DNA of 64,000 nucleotides from Artemisia argyi (GCA_030686995.1 CM060709.1:125084373-125148372), one strand, 5' to 3'. Numbered from the stretch's first letter, positions 47,772-58,977 are shown. A program made the numbers and translations. Notes: generated by a model not told the origin, from the letters alone.

Positions 47772-50256
47772 GGGTAGAGTCAGGCTCGTGACTCGAACAA
47801 AAACAAGCGCTTCTTGGGAGGCAACCCATGTTTTGTGTGATTTTATTTGTTTGATTGTTATTTGCTTCCGTATGCATGCTTTATTTTTATTGTTGGTAGA
47901 TCATGTTTCTAAACTAAATAGTAGAAATACTTTACTTTGTTGTTTTGGCCTAATCTTAACTCCACCTAAAGGTATTTTTGCAAAAGATAAGTGTAAGGGG
48001 AAACCCCAAATATGTTTTTAAGAAACAAACCGATCATGATTCTCCACAATATTAAATGAACATGTGTATTCGTATTTGTTAGAGTCAAATGCTTGTATTG
48101 AGTCATAATGAAGTTTTGCAGGATTTTCCAGGAAGTAGGACCAAGTTTTTCCAGAAATTTTCCGAAAACTTAACATAAGGATTTCTGCAGGTCAATTCTG
48201 ACGGCGTCAGGGGTTTACTCTTGACGGCGTCAAGAGTTAAAAATCTGGAAATTTTACCGGTTTTGTTTTTCTAACGGAGTCTTATGGTTTTTGTGAATTA
48301 TTAAGTTTTATAATCTCCAGGAAATCTGCAAACTTCATTCCACAAGCTTTATATCTTATCTTGTTTTCTAGGATTTAGTAACTTATATAGAATGCCGCCG
48401 ATTTTACGCGAGGTTGTCTTGTCTATTTTGTCAGGTTTTACAGGTTATGTATGACAAGAAGATGATTTATATTCTGGGAGGGAAGCTTTGATTGTTCATT
48501 TTCTTGGAGGAAGATTTAACCTGGCCATCCTATTATCCATACCGAGCGAATCAGGGGAGTATTTGATTTCATTCTCTTTACTTTTTCACTTTTACATTCT
48601 TTACTTGAACATTGGGGACAATGTTCATCTTAAGTGTAAGGGGAGGGTAAAAAGATGATACCTTACATATGCACTTTCGCTTGAGTTTGTTTTGTTTGAT
48701 AGTAGATGTGTAATAAAACTATGAGAAATACTTGTTAGTGCAATTTTAGCGCCAAATTTAAATTTTTTTACAACATTTAGGAGTGAAACTTTAGCCATAG
48801 CAAGCGTCTCATGGATAGGAGATTGTATGACTAGCACATAACCGTATATTCAGAAAAATTTTCCACCCAAATATGTGAGGTTCGCCTTTAGATTTGATAG
48901 GAAAAGCATTTACTATTAGTGCTTATGAGTGTACCGGTAGCATTTAGATTCTAGAACTTGCGTTAGTGATGCATCCCGAGACCGCTAGTGAGACTACATT
49001 CATGTAGTAGGATTTACTACATGATAAGAGGCATTAGGATCACCCTTGTGTTAAACCCGTATCATAATTACTTGACCATTTAAGTCATATTACTTGGCTA
49101 GTTAAGTCAACTAATTTTTTCCCACACCCTTAGCGTTGTACTCATTTTTAGTACACGAAACCCCTAGTACACCCCTCCGAGCCTATCTTTTCGTTTCTAA
49201 CTTTAAGCATCTTACTTAAAGAAAGAATTTGTTACACCCCACTTAAATGTACAACCAAATCGCCTTAGCCTTCCGTGTATGCGCTCATTTTTAGTGCATT
49301 ATTGTTATTTGTTAAACCCTAAGTTAACTTTCTAATTGATTACATGGTTGCTAAGTCGAGTCATATCCTTGTACATATTGTTTTGGGACAATTGGGACTC
49401 ATGGGTAAGTACTTATTTTATGGAGTAATGGGGAAGAACAACATTTATTACCCCCATATGTACGTTAATCTTAAAAGTGCTCCAAGTGTTTTGATTTTCT
49501 TAATTTGAGTCATTAGAATAGTTTATTGTAAAGTATGTAAAAATTCAAGTGTAAAGGGAATTCTCATCCCCTATGATGTATTATTTTGGATGGTAGGGTA
49601 AGAGTGTATGCAAAAAAAATAAAAAAAATAATAATAAATAAAAAATAAAAAATCGAAAAAATCAAGAAAAAGAAAAAAAAATAGAAAAAGGAAAAAGAGA
49701 AAAAACATACGGACTACCATCCCTTTTCATTCTATGTTTATTTTATATTTTTGTTATTTTTCATTTATTAGCATAAGTCGAGTCTAGTCTTGGCTTAGCA
49801 ACGCCATCTTGTACATGTAATTAACCAAGATTGTTAACTCGCCACCAGTAAAACTTCCTTTATCCAACAAAACCGTGTATTTCATATCCCTACACCTAAC
49901 GTTACAACCCTTTAAAAGACCTCTTTGATAGTTTATCCTAGGTGCTTACGCCATGTGGTGGAGGTTTGATCCTTTCCCAAGCCTATGGTAATCTATTTTG
50001 CTATGACAGGTAGTGAGAGATATCTTCCGTTTCCATATTGTAATCTATACTTTATTACACCCGAGAGATGTGAGTATCTAAACACTATTTGTGAGGTGCT
50101 AGTGTATGACCTCCGTGCTTGTCTATTGGTCTTTAGTGGAACGATTATTTGTTGTAATTACTTTTATATTAGTGTTAAATGACCCCTAACTTGTCTTTTG
50201 AGTAGAATAAAAGCGCATTTGCTTGAGGACAAGCAAATCTCAAGTGTAAGGGTATA
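47772..50256 (+). other. Element B 3' untranslated region
   Basis: Mostly parallel to element A 22600-24480. An extra segment of about 570 bp (48115-48690) contains two more TGACGGCGTCA copies and a CTTAAGTGTAAGGGGAGGG purine tract. The 3' end CAAGTGTAAGGGTATA adjoins the LTR. Confidence 0.8.
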
Positions 50257-51674
50257 TGATGAGGCGAAAAATGAACCACTTTTAGGGGGTCATTTAAGCC
50301 CGAATCCGAATTTATTTGATCAAATATTGCCCTAAATCGTTCCTTTTGTGATTTTAGGTACTTTGGGAGAGAAATCTGGAAAAGGAAGCAATTCGAACAT
50401 TTTTGGAGCATAAAAGTGAAGTAAACGCCAAAGTCTTAATTTTCCATGCTGGGAACAGTAGGTGACGGCGTCAAGAGCAAAATCTTGACGGCGTCAAGAG
50501 CAAATCTCATGAATTTCCATGATGACCCAGAACGGATTTGACGGCGTCACGTAGGAAGGGCGTCAAGAGTAAAAGAGTCATGACGGCCTGGAAGTGCTTA
50601 AGTCTTGACGGCATCAGAAGTGGATCTAGGCAGTCCGAGGAGAGTTTTGGCGGTGAAGTGACGGCGTCACGTTGTTTGTCTTGACGCCGTCAGACCTATT
50701 TTTCTATATATAGTTTTCTATTTTTCACACATTAGGAGGGAGAAGTTTTGGGAGAAACCCTAAGTACGATTTTGGTGTAACTTTACAGGTTTTTCAAGGG
50801 TTCCAACCCCTTGATACCTTGCATGATTAATCAAGATAAGTGTTCTTCTAATTCAATCAATATGTCTATGTGTTGGTTGTCTATATCTTGTTCTTGTCTT
50901 AATTCTATCATGCTAGGCTAGATCTATCTTGTGTTTGCTTAGATCTAATGAAACCTAGATGTTGATTATGTGTTGATGACTTGTTTATTCTTGTCTTGGA
51001 TGAATGATTTATATGTTAGGCTTAAGAAAACTGGCAGATCTCCAAATGGTAACATGCTTGAACGTCTTAAGAAACATGAACCGAGGCGCACTAGGTCTTT
51101 ATTGGTTGTATTTAATGCATGAGCCACTGTTTACAATCTCTATAGTTGTGCTGGGCATGGTGTAGGAGGAGATAAGAGCTCATAGAATTGGGGAGTTATG
51201 TGTGCCACCCCATGAATGGTATTAAGGAATACGATCCGTCATCCATGCAATGATAACAAGTAATTAACGTGTAAAAGATGTCTAGGGAGTAGTGAAATCT
51301 AAGTAAACACATTTTCTCCAATTACTGCTCACAACCTTAGTTTAATTAGTTTATTTTCATTTTTTATTATTTTATTTTGATTGCATCTTAGTATTGGGTT
51401 AGTTGAATAGCAACTAATTCCACCCAAATCCTTCAAAACCCGAGATTTTACTTGCTTTCATAAAAATATAAAAATACAAAAATAATCATCCCTCTCCTTT
51501 AGAACTAGTATTTAGGCTTTCTAATCCTAGCGACACTATTCCTAAGCTGAACGATCAATCCCCCGGTAATTGTCACTATACTATACTACAACGATCAGGT
51601 ACACTGCCTGGTGGGGGTTGTAAGCTTCTCGAGATCCCTCGAGAGGTAAAGCCTGTTGCGATTCCCACGCGTCA
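50257..51674 (+). repeat. 3' LTR of element B
   Basis: 1418 bp; carries one additional TGACGGCGTCA copy (near 50485) relative to the 5' LTR, accounting for most of the length difference. Confidence 0.92.
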
Positions 51675-51832
51675 TAGTGGAACTTTACTTCATGAGGACA
51701 GAATTTCTACTGGCTGACTTCTTTACAAAGGCTCTTCCACGAGAAAGATTTCTATTCATTCTTCCGCGACTTGGAATGAAGATTCTTACGCCAGAATCTC
51801 TCATAAGCCTTCAGGAAGAGAATGAGGAGTAA
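51675..51832 (+). pseudogene. Copia RNase H C-terminal end
   Basis: Reads VELYFMRTEFLLADFFTKALPRERF and ends EENEE-stop at 51832. This is the standard C-terminus of Copia polyproteins (the LADxFTKAL motif), in the frame expected once element B and one TSD copy are removed. Confidence 0.85.
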
Positions 51833-54800
51833 AAGGATTTACTTCACATATCCTTTGTACATAGTTGAATACAAAAAGGAAAATAGAAAAATATAAAACC
51901 TATAAAAACCATAAAAATCTGAAAAAAAAATCTTAAAAATCCAAAAATATTCTTCTTACGACATGTCTCTTGTGTAATCAATATTATGAACGTTTCTAGA
52001 AATGTCATTCAATAATGACACGGAAACATACATATGCTTGAGCAAGAGTTTTTCTTTTTAATAATGTTTTACTAAAACATGTCGTTTCTAAAAATATTCT
52101 TTCAAATTGGTTTGCTATTACTTCATATAGCAACCCGGTCTTAGTATTGGGGAAAGTTCGTCGCCAAAAAGACGACTGTTCCTAACAAAGGCATGAATTA
52201 CTTTAGATTCGTGCCTTTCCGATCTAATGTACGTTTTAGTGCATTATTTCTTGTTTAAGAATAGAAGTCTTCTTTTTATCAAAACAAATAATTTTCTTTT
52301 ATGATTCTTCGGAAAATTATTTGAGTGATACATGGTGGTAATGTGTTGCTTGTAAATCAATCAGTCTTAGATACTTCATATAATTTGTCACTCAATTAAT
52401 GACAATGGGCCATCAATTGAAGGGGAGAGTGATTTCCAATTTTATATCATCAAACGGATTTCTTGGCTGTCTCATAATGGTTAGAAAAGGTTTTGTAGTT
52501 AATGGGGTATTAGTTGAAGAGGAACTTACTAAGCTTTATCTTAAATGGCCAAATGTGTTAGTTGTTAGAAAGATTAGGGCATTATGTGCTATTTGCGTAT
52601 AGTGTCCTAGCTTTATGTAACTAAAAGGTCCATTTGTCTCACGTTGGTATCCTCACTTAATCCCCTAAATACGTTTTAATCCAAAATCTTAATGATGTTA
52701 GAAAACCATTGTGTTTGATGCTCCTGTTCTCTCCTCTGGCATTCGTATAATCTGATTGATTGTGTTTCGTTTGCTTTTTGCTGATAATTGTTTGATTGTT
52801 GTTGATTATGTGTTCGTGTTCTCAGGATTTGCTTAGGTATGTAGCTACCGGGCTAGAATCTTATTCCTAAGCTCCTGATTTGAATGTTGAAAATATGCGT
52901 GAATTGCCATGTTAGTGATTGTTATTTATGTCTGATAGAAACTTGCAATGAATGTTCATGATTGCTAGTTTCTCTTCATGCTAGATAGCATTTTGATGAG
53001 TTGCTTGAATGTTCTTTGATCATGATATGAATATGGTATTATGAGTAGGCTAGCTGCTATGTGGTAGCAGTTAATTAAGAGTAAATCTGTATGTATGCGT
53101 ACCTTTGTTGATACTCTTATGCAGATTCCATGGCTGATGTGAATGTGCCTGCTCCAGCTCTAACCATTTGATCAGATGTTCAAACTTCATTGACTGGCTT
53201 TGATTTCACCACAACAACAACATCGGTAGCAACAACGACAACAAATCTTTCACCACCACCACCAGTTATCTTTTGCGTCATAAGTAGTATGGCATCAAAT
53301 GTTATGTGTCAGTACATGATTTTTTATTTCATGAGTTTCTCGTTAAACTTTAAATCATTTATAAACTCATAATAACTGACACTAACATTCTCCCTCATTG
53401 ATTGAGGGGGAGTAATGAATCGTCTCAATATCAGAATATCTTTAATCAGACCACACCTTGATCCCAAACTTTTCTAACTTATTTAAATCACTTGGGATCA
53501 CAAATCTCAAATGGTTTGAAATTTTTGATCGGGGGAGAAAATGTGATTTAAATATGAAATCTGATATAAAATGTGATTGTTTTGGACTTTAACAAACGCT
53601 CCCCTATATGTGCTAAACTCTTTTGTATATTGATGCACATATTGAGGGGGAGAAAATGGTTTGTGAAAAAGGATCTTTAGCATCTCATGTGAGTGCATCT
53701 CAGTCTTGACTCATGAATTGACGAAACACATCTTTCTTGAATCGAAAGGACTAGTCCTGGATGGGTAATAACTTCAAGCTGGTCTAACCAGTGATGTAAG
53801 CGTGTCTCGAAAAGGACTTGTCTGAGTAGAATGTACCAATTCGAGAAACCTTTGGTGAATCTGATCGGGCCGGGTAATAACTTCAAGCTAGTCTAACTAG
53901 TGATGTAAGCGTGTCACGAATGCCCGTTCATATTCACTTAAGGAAGATCAATTCAAAAAGTGCAACTCTTCCCGACATGTGTAAATTTTAAAATCAAAAC
54001 ATATGAGCACATATTAAGGGGGAGCATTTGAAAATGATAAGACTCTCAATGTGTTAACAAAATGTGTTTCTCAATCATAAACACGTTGAGAGAATTTTCA
54101 ATGATTTGGTAAATGGCAACATAGGATAGTCATGAAGTTATAAGGTGGCTAAGGTTAGGAAAACCGTCCTATGATCCGCCAGAGCCGGAAGGATCTACCC
54201 ATGGACAATACCAAATAGATAGTATTAGAAAGTCCGTAGGTATGATTATGAAAAAAAGGAGAAATGTGAGAATGGAGAAAGAAGGGATTGAAGAATTAAA
54301 AATAAATGAAATGAGAAAGGGTGAAAAGAAATAGCCCTCCAATTATTCAACCTTAGGGCAGAAACCGGGTTCAATTCATAATCTACTGATGGTTGCTAAG
54401 GCAACTTTGGTATTGAAGACAAGACGTCATGGACCTAGTGACGCACTGCACTAAACCTTCTAGCCACTCAAGTTCTCTTAAAAGAACTTGTTTCATTCTC
54501 ACGGGGAACCGGTGTAATCTATCAACTTATCTTTTAGAGATGGTTGATATTGAAGCAGGAGACCTCTCCCTAATCTCCGCATAAGAAAACCAAATGCACT
54601 TATTGAGTCTAGAGCCATGAGATGCATCAAAAGATCTCAATAGGAACACTTGTTACTTTTGCACTGGTAGTCCATAATCAAGGACTCCAGTTGTACACGT
54701 GAGAGTCCTTCGTAGATCTTAGCAATCTACCAGAACATTCATGAGAAATTACTAATGTAATTTTCAGTGATTGAATGGAAAGTCCTGCCAGGGTCAACAT

Positions 54801-55481
54801 CAAACAGCTCTGAAAGCATGTCACTTCGGCAATCTCTTGTGGATTACGCTTAGTTGTTGCGGCATTTACACGGTCTACAGTCGTGGAGTGATCCCCAGCG
54901 ACTCACCTAATCGTTGATCTACTTAGGTAGATCGTGTAAATCCTTTCGGGGATTACCGATTGGGAACGGTCTTGGCACGGGTTAGAAGGAGTCTTCACAC
55001 TATGCTGTTGACGATCTCTAATTCCAAACCTGTAAGTACCGGATGTTTTATTGCTAACTGTCTGCTTGCAGGAATATCTGTGCAATGCTGCTGATTGCTA
55101 AAAAGATGTTGATCCATCAACACATGCTCACACTACGACATCACAATCTCAGTAATCATGATCATTGATTGGGCCTCATCTCTGCTTCCACAACTCTGAT
55201 GCAGAAGATCATGATCCGGAAAAGTGTGAGCATGTCAACACAAAGATGTTCGAATCACATGGAGACTTCACTAATCAAAGATGACTTTCCGACACTCATT
55301 TGGATGATGAACTCGAAGTAAAGCCCAAAGATCATCCAACGCTTTGAACAAGTCATCTGAAGTCTGCTGTTATAAGCACAAAGATCACGAATTTGAAGAA
55401 TCAAAGTCTACGAGCTACAAGATTGCAAGGATGCAAGAATTCAGTACTTATCTTCTGGGGTGACCTCCCTTAGGGGGAGAT
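51833..55481 (+). other. Copia post-pol region, no intact ORF
   Basis: About 3.6 kb between the pol stop and the 3' LTR. Contains scattered 'gagggggag' purine tracts (53399, 53641, 54018), a short near-duplicate (GGGTAATAACTTCAAGCT at about 53764 and 53880) and a weak start-like segment ATGGCTGATGTGAATGTGCC at 53131. No envelope-like or other protein recognised. Confidence 0.6.
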
Positions 55482-55876
55482 TGTTAGGAATACGATTATT
55501 CAGTTAAAGACTCGGTCACCCCAAGTATTGCTAAGCGTTACGTAGCTCGTAGAATTATCCTTATTATAGTTAGTACGTAGTTTATTAGTAGTTAAATATG
55601 TAAATAGTATTCGTAGAGTGGGTCGGGTCTTTACCCTCTGTCAGCTCACTCTACAGCTCATTTCATGGAGCACCAAGTATTGTAGTATAAATACCCTCTC
55701 CACCCAAGGGAGAGGGTTGGACCTTTTCACACACTTAATCTAATATCTTCTTCTTTCTCTCACTAAAGGCTCCCAACTCTCTACTCTTTCTCTCTCTAAC
55801 TTAACACTAGTTTTCTTCATCTATTCGATCCATTATACACAAAACCATACGTGTTTAAGATTATGAGTACTCTACA
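55482..55876 (+). repeat. Copia 3' LTR
   Basis: 395 bp, about 98% like the 5' LTR by eye; followed by TSD CATAC. Confidence 0.92.
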
Positions 55877-57116
55877 CATACCTTAAGTGATTTGGATGTA
55901 AAGAGAATATTAATCACTAAATACTTGTTTATGTCATAAATTTTAGTTCAATAGGTTTATGTTTTGTAATTATCAAAACATAGAGATATTGATAATATGT
56001 TAATAATGTTTTTAGGCATTATTTATGTCAACACTTTCTTCTTTATATTGGACTTCTAGGGCTTTTGGGACCCACTGGAGCATTTCCCAGCAAAAATATA
56101 GACCATTGGATGAGATGAAGTGATCTTGACCGTTTAAGCTTTTTTGGTGGGAAAATTGGCTATTACCAATTGGGGTCTGATGAGGGTAGCCATAGGGGGA
56201 AAGGCATTAAATGCTTCTTGGGGTGTGTAATTTAAGGGATAAGGTTGGATGGTGAGTGGTTTGGGCGGTGATGATGGGATGGAGATGGCAGGTTGCAAGT
56301 TGGAAGGGGTGAGAGGAAAGGGATTGGTCAACGCAGTTTGACCCTGCGTTTTAATATCAAAGGGAAAGGGCTGTTTGATTTGGGCTTGGAGTGGAGTTGG
56401 GCCAGAGGTGGGGAATGGATTGGGTTGTGTAAAAGGGATGTTTGTTTTGGGTTAAAAATAACACAAGGATCCGTTTGGTTTTTCTAATAAGCACAAGGAC
56501 CATCTTTTTGCAATTTGAATTTTGAAGGGGCTGAGCTGTAAATTTCCCAAAGTATATCACAAGGACCACTCATGCCAAGTTCCATAATCCAAGGGTAATA
56601 TTTGATATTTTTCTAATTTTTAAATACCCAGGGACCATTTATGTCATTTTAGAAACTTCAGGGACCAAATGTGTAATTTCTTCTAAACTTTCACCCAGGG
56701 ATCAAATGTGATAACATTTGAGTTTCTAAGGACCAATAGTGACTTTTCTTCCAAAATTTCCATCAGGGACCAAATCTGCCAATATCTGAAACTCCGGGGA
56801 CTAAACTTGTAAATTCTCAAAACTTTTTACCCAAGGATCATTTTTTATAATTTTTGACTTTTAAAGGACTTGGGTTGACTTTTCTTTCAAAATAAATGCC
56901 TAGGGACTATTTTGACAAGTTTTGAAAGTTAGGGGACTGAAACTGCCAAATATGCAAACTATGTTCGTTTTTCATCTGTTTTTACTCATTTTGCATCTGA
57001 AACATATAAAACACAATCTTTGAAATATTTTTAGTATTTTGATGCATTATTGAGTGTTTTTAAATGTTTTTGCAGTTCAGATTGACCAAAAATGATGAGT
57101 ATTTACACACTCATCA

Positions 57117-57740
57117 GTGATACTACACAGTACACATATATCAAACATATCACTGGTGATACTACACATATATCAAGCATATCATTGGTGATACTACACA
57201 TATATCAAACATATCACTAGTGATACTACACATATACCATCAGCAAAAACATTTATTGTGTTTGTCTATTACAGTGAAAGGCACAAAAACCATCTTGTAC
57301 ATAAAAAGTACGTAATTAATACCTTGGTGTAAAATCCAATAATGATCTTCATTATATACTCAACATTAAACTCAGAAACAACACGAAAAATGCCAAGAAC
57401 TCCATAAGCTTTTTTGGTAGCCGTGCAAGCATTTAAATAGAGCACCACAGAAAAGACTTCAAAACACTGTAAGCTACACCTTAATTAATAAATAATAAGC
57501 AATATTACACTATAATTAATAACTTATCAGTAACTTATACTCACAGCTTATCCCCACAAACTTATATTTTCATCCTCATAAAAATGTCAAAAATATTATA
57601 TAAGAAAATTAAACATCTTAACATAAACAACTTATACATAAACAGACTAACAATTATCACTGGTGATACTAAACGTATATCACTAGTGATACTAAACCAG
57701 CTTATAATCATCAACTTCAAATATCACTGGTGATACTAAA
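57117..57740. repeat. ATCACTGGTGATACTACACA repeats, right fragment
   Basis: Four units to 57240, then three more dispersed ATCACTGGTGATACTAAACG-type copies at 57657-57745. Same family as 31063-31142. Confidence 0.82.
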
Positions 57741-57886
57741 CGTATGCTACAGAGCAGATTTAAAACCACAATTAGGCACAAAAACAGCATTCAAATGCAG
57801 TTAAAAATATAAATTCAACTAACAACTTAATTAATAAGCAAAATTACAAAAGCCGATAACAAAAATATCAAATGTTTTTTACTTAC

Positions 57887-58043
57887 AAATTTCATCAAAC
57901 ACTTGGTGTGCAACTTGATAAGAAGAAATGTTAACAACTTGATTCACATAATTATCAACTGATTCAACAACATTATCAACCGCAACAATATCAATCAAAT
58001 CTGCTTTTGAAGCAAACACTTATTTCAGATCAAAAGAAGCCAT
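57887..58043 (-). pseudogene. Putative first exon of the MULE-like gene, with early stop
   Basis: ATG at 58043 gives MASFDLK, then an in-frame TAA (58020-58022), after which the frame stays open through VFASKADLIDIVAV...QVAHQVFDEI to a strong donor TTT|GTAAGTAAAA at 57886. A TATA box lies 315 bp upstream. Not recognised as a known domain; position suggests the N-terminus of the transposase gene whose 3' exon is at 30735. An open segment at about 57310-57445 on minus, ending in a donor (ACCAAG|GTATTA), may be another exon. Confidence 0.4.
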
Positions 58044-58044
58044 A

Positions 58045-58260
58045 AAAATGATGATAATGATCAGAACGGTGATGGTGATCGGAGTGATGCTGGTGATGGT
58101 GATCGGAACGGTGATGATGAAAGATACGGTAACTGTCGATCAGAACAGTGATGGTAATCGGAGTGGTGATCGGAACATTGATGGTGATGATGAGATGATG
58201 ATCGGAACAGTGATGGTGATCGGAATAGTGATGGTGATGATGATCGGAATGGTAATATAA
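58045..58260. repeat. GATCGGAACGGTGATGGT minisatellite
   Basis: Imperfect tandem repeats of a 15-24 bp unit with GATCGGAA and GTGATG blocks, lying in the presumed 5' leader of the minus-strand MULE gene. Confidence 0.85.
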
Positions 58261-58356
58261 CTGATTTATGAATGGAAGGAATGAGAGCAGAGGAAACACA
58301 CACACGAAGTGTGTGTAAAAAATGAAGCGAATGAAAAAAAGAAAGAAAAGAAAAGG

Positions 58357-58365
58357 CTTTATATA
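58357..58365 (-). promoter_or_regulatory. Candidate TATA box of MULE-like gene
   Basis: TATATAAAG on minus, 315 bp upstream of the ATG at 58043, just inside the terminal repeat. Pyrimidine-rich leader downstream (CTTTTCTTTTC). Confidence 0.5.
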
Positions 58366-58379
58366 GTTGGGAGTATTAA

Positions 58380-58475
58380 GGTTACGCATATTAAATCTTA
58401 GATTAATCTAGGCCATTAGATCAAAAAGGATCGAGGGTGGGGATTTGTCCATTGATATGCACAAAAAAAATGGGT
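58380..58475 (-). repeat. Terminal repeat related to the foldback-element TIR
   Basis: GTTACGCATATTAAATCTTAGATTAATC...GGGGATTTGTCCAT matches the inner TIR of the 18.8-27.2 kb element with moderate divergence, marking the right end of the MULE-like element. Confidence 0.65.
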
Positions 58476-58903
58476 AAGCATTTGAATTTTCCTCCAAAAT
58501 TAAAATATGTCTAAAGACGTAAAATATGAGTAAATTGTTAAACGCGGGAACTTAAATTTGCAAAATCTAACGTATGTTGGTCGGAAGAAAAACAAAATAG
58601 AAAAAAAAAAAAAAAAAAAAAAAGTCTTCGTCTCATATTAAGTACCCACATTACTATTTTGGGATATTTTATAATAAGTGTTCATATTTTATTTAAACCA
58701 ATGAAAAGAGATTTAGTTAATGGTTATAATATTTGATTGGTGAGGAGTGTAGTTACTGAAATTTTCTAAAACTTTATACATATAAGACAGATGAAGTGTA
58801 TATTAAACATTTTAGAATTCATTGTCATTAAATTTGGAAAAATGAATATTAGTTATTAAATATAATATATTATAATAAAATTAATAAATACATTATTTAG
58901 AGT

Positions 58904-58904
58904 G

Positions 58905-58977
<73 letters not shown>
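58904..58977. repeat. (AAT)n-(ATT)n microsatellite, self-complementary
   Basis: About 19 AAT units followed directly by about 6 ATT units, so the tract can fold back. Confidence 0.95.

Larger units (their letters stand above)
45057..51674 (+). mobile_element. Non-autonomous LTR retrotransposon B (complete, TSD TAGTG)
   Basis: LTRs 45057-46459 (1403 bp) and 50257-51674 (1418 bp), start TGATGAGG; the 5' LTR ends CGCATCA and the 3' LTR ends CGCGTCA. TSD TAGTG at 45052-45056 and 51675-51679. Primer site as in element A. Internal region 3.8 kb with one ORF unrelated to that of A and no pol. Removing it restores the Copia RNase H reading GVVELYFMRTEF. Confidence 0.93.
37597..55876 (+). mobile_element. 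Copia LTR retrotransposon, defective, split by element B
   Basis: LTRs 37597-37992 (396 bp) and 55482-55876 (395 bp), TG...CA, differing at about six sites. TSD CATAC at 37592-37596 and 55877-55881. Primer site TTGGTATCAAGAGCC (initiator-Met type with one extra base) follows the 5' LTR; polypurine TTAGGGGGAGA precedes the 3' LTR. Without element B it is about 11.7 kb, long for Copia because of a large gag region and about 3.6 kb after pol. Pol is fragmented and lacks the RT catalytic part. Confidence 0.92.
36415..56033. mobile_element. Solo LTR (TSD CTTTC), split by the Copia element
   Basis: Starts TGTGGAAAACTAGAAGGGGG and ends TTTATGTCAACA. Flanked by CTTTC at 36410-36414 and 56034-56038. 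Own sequence is 36415-37596 plus 55882-56033, about 1.33 kb, with no coding capacity. The gggggttgaatag start and the 'tagtggttcgg' segment are typical of plant Copia LTRs. Absence of an internal region indicates LTR-LTR recombination before the Copia insertion. Confidence 0.75.
31143..57116 (-). mobile_element. Truncated Ty3/gypsy element (5' LTR, PBS, gag), minus strand
   Basis: Minus order: 5' LTR (57116 to 33481, itself split by nested elements), primer site TTGGCGCCGCTGCCGGGG (33455-33473), gag (33081-31783) and a second gag-region ORF (31768-31337), then the sequence AAGTGTGGGGGAG and an abrupt end at 31143. No pol and no 3' LTR are present. PBS and gag type point to the Athila/Tat side of gypsy. 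At the truncation point there is another primer-site-like GGCGCCATTGCCGGGG (31143-31158). Confidence 0.75.
33481..57116 (-). repeat. Gypsy 5' LTR, about 4 kb, interrupted by nested elements
   Basis: On plus it runs from TGGTGCTAAACAG (33481) to CACACTCATCA (57116), giving TG...CA on either strand. Contiguous LTR is 33481-36414 plus 56039-57116. It includes a very AT-rich block (33840-34720), a GC-richer block (34780-35160) and 'gggaccaaat'-type repeats (56560-56950) common in large gypsy LTRs. No partner LTR is in the window. Confidence 0.6.
29000..58500 (-). mobile_element. MULE-like element with FAR1-type transposase remnants, host of the nested insertions
   Basis: The outer element of the nest. 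Both sides of the gypsy insertion carry the same tandem motif (ATCACTGGTGATACTACACA with TATATCAA spacers: 31063-31142 and 57114-57240), so one element was split. On minus its right end has a TATA box (58357-58365), a leader, a first exon (57887-58043), and its left part has a transposase 3' exon (30735-31006). A 23-bp sequence around CACACCAAGTGTTTGATG occurs inverted at 29223-29245 and 57889-57913. The right end (58380-58470) resembles the foldback-element TIR. The central transposase domain is not seen, and the left limit is approximate. Confidence 0.45.

Noticed and set aside
58030..58389. His/Ser-rich ORF on minus and Met/Val/Gly-rich ORFs on plus
   Set aside because: Explained by the GATCGGAACGGTGATG minisatellite; interpreted as leader sequence.
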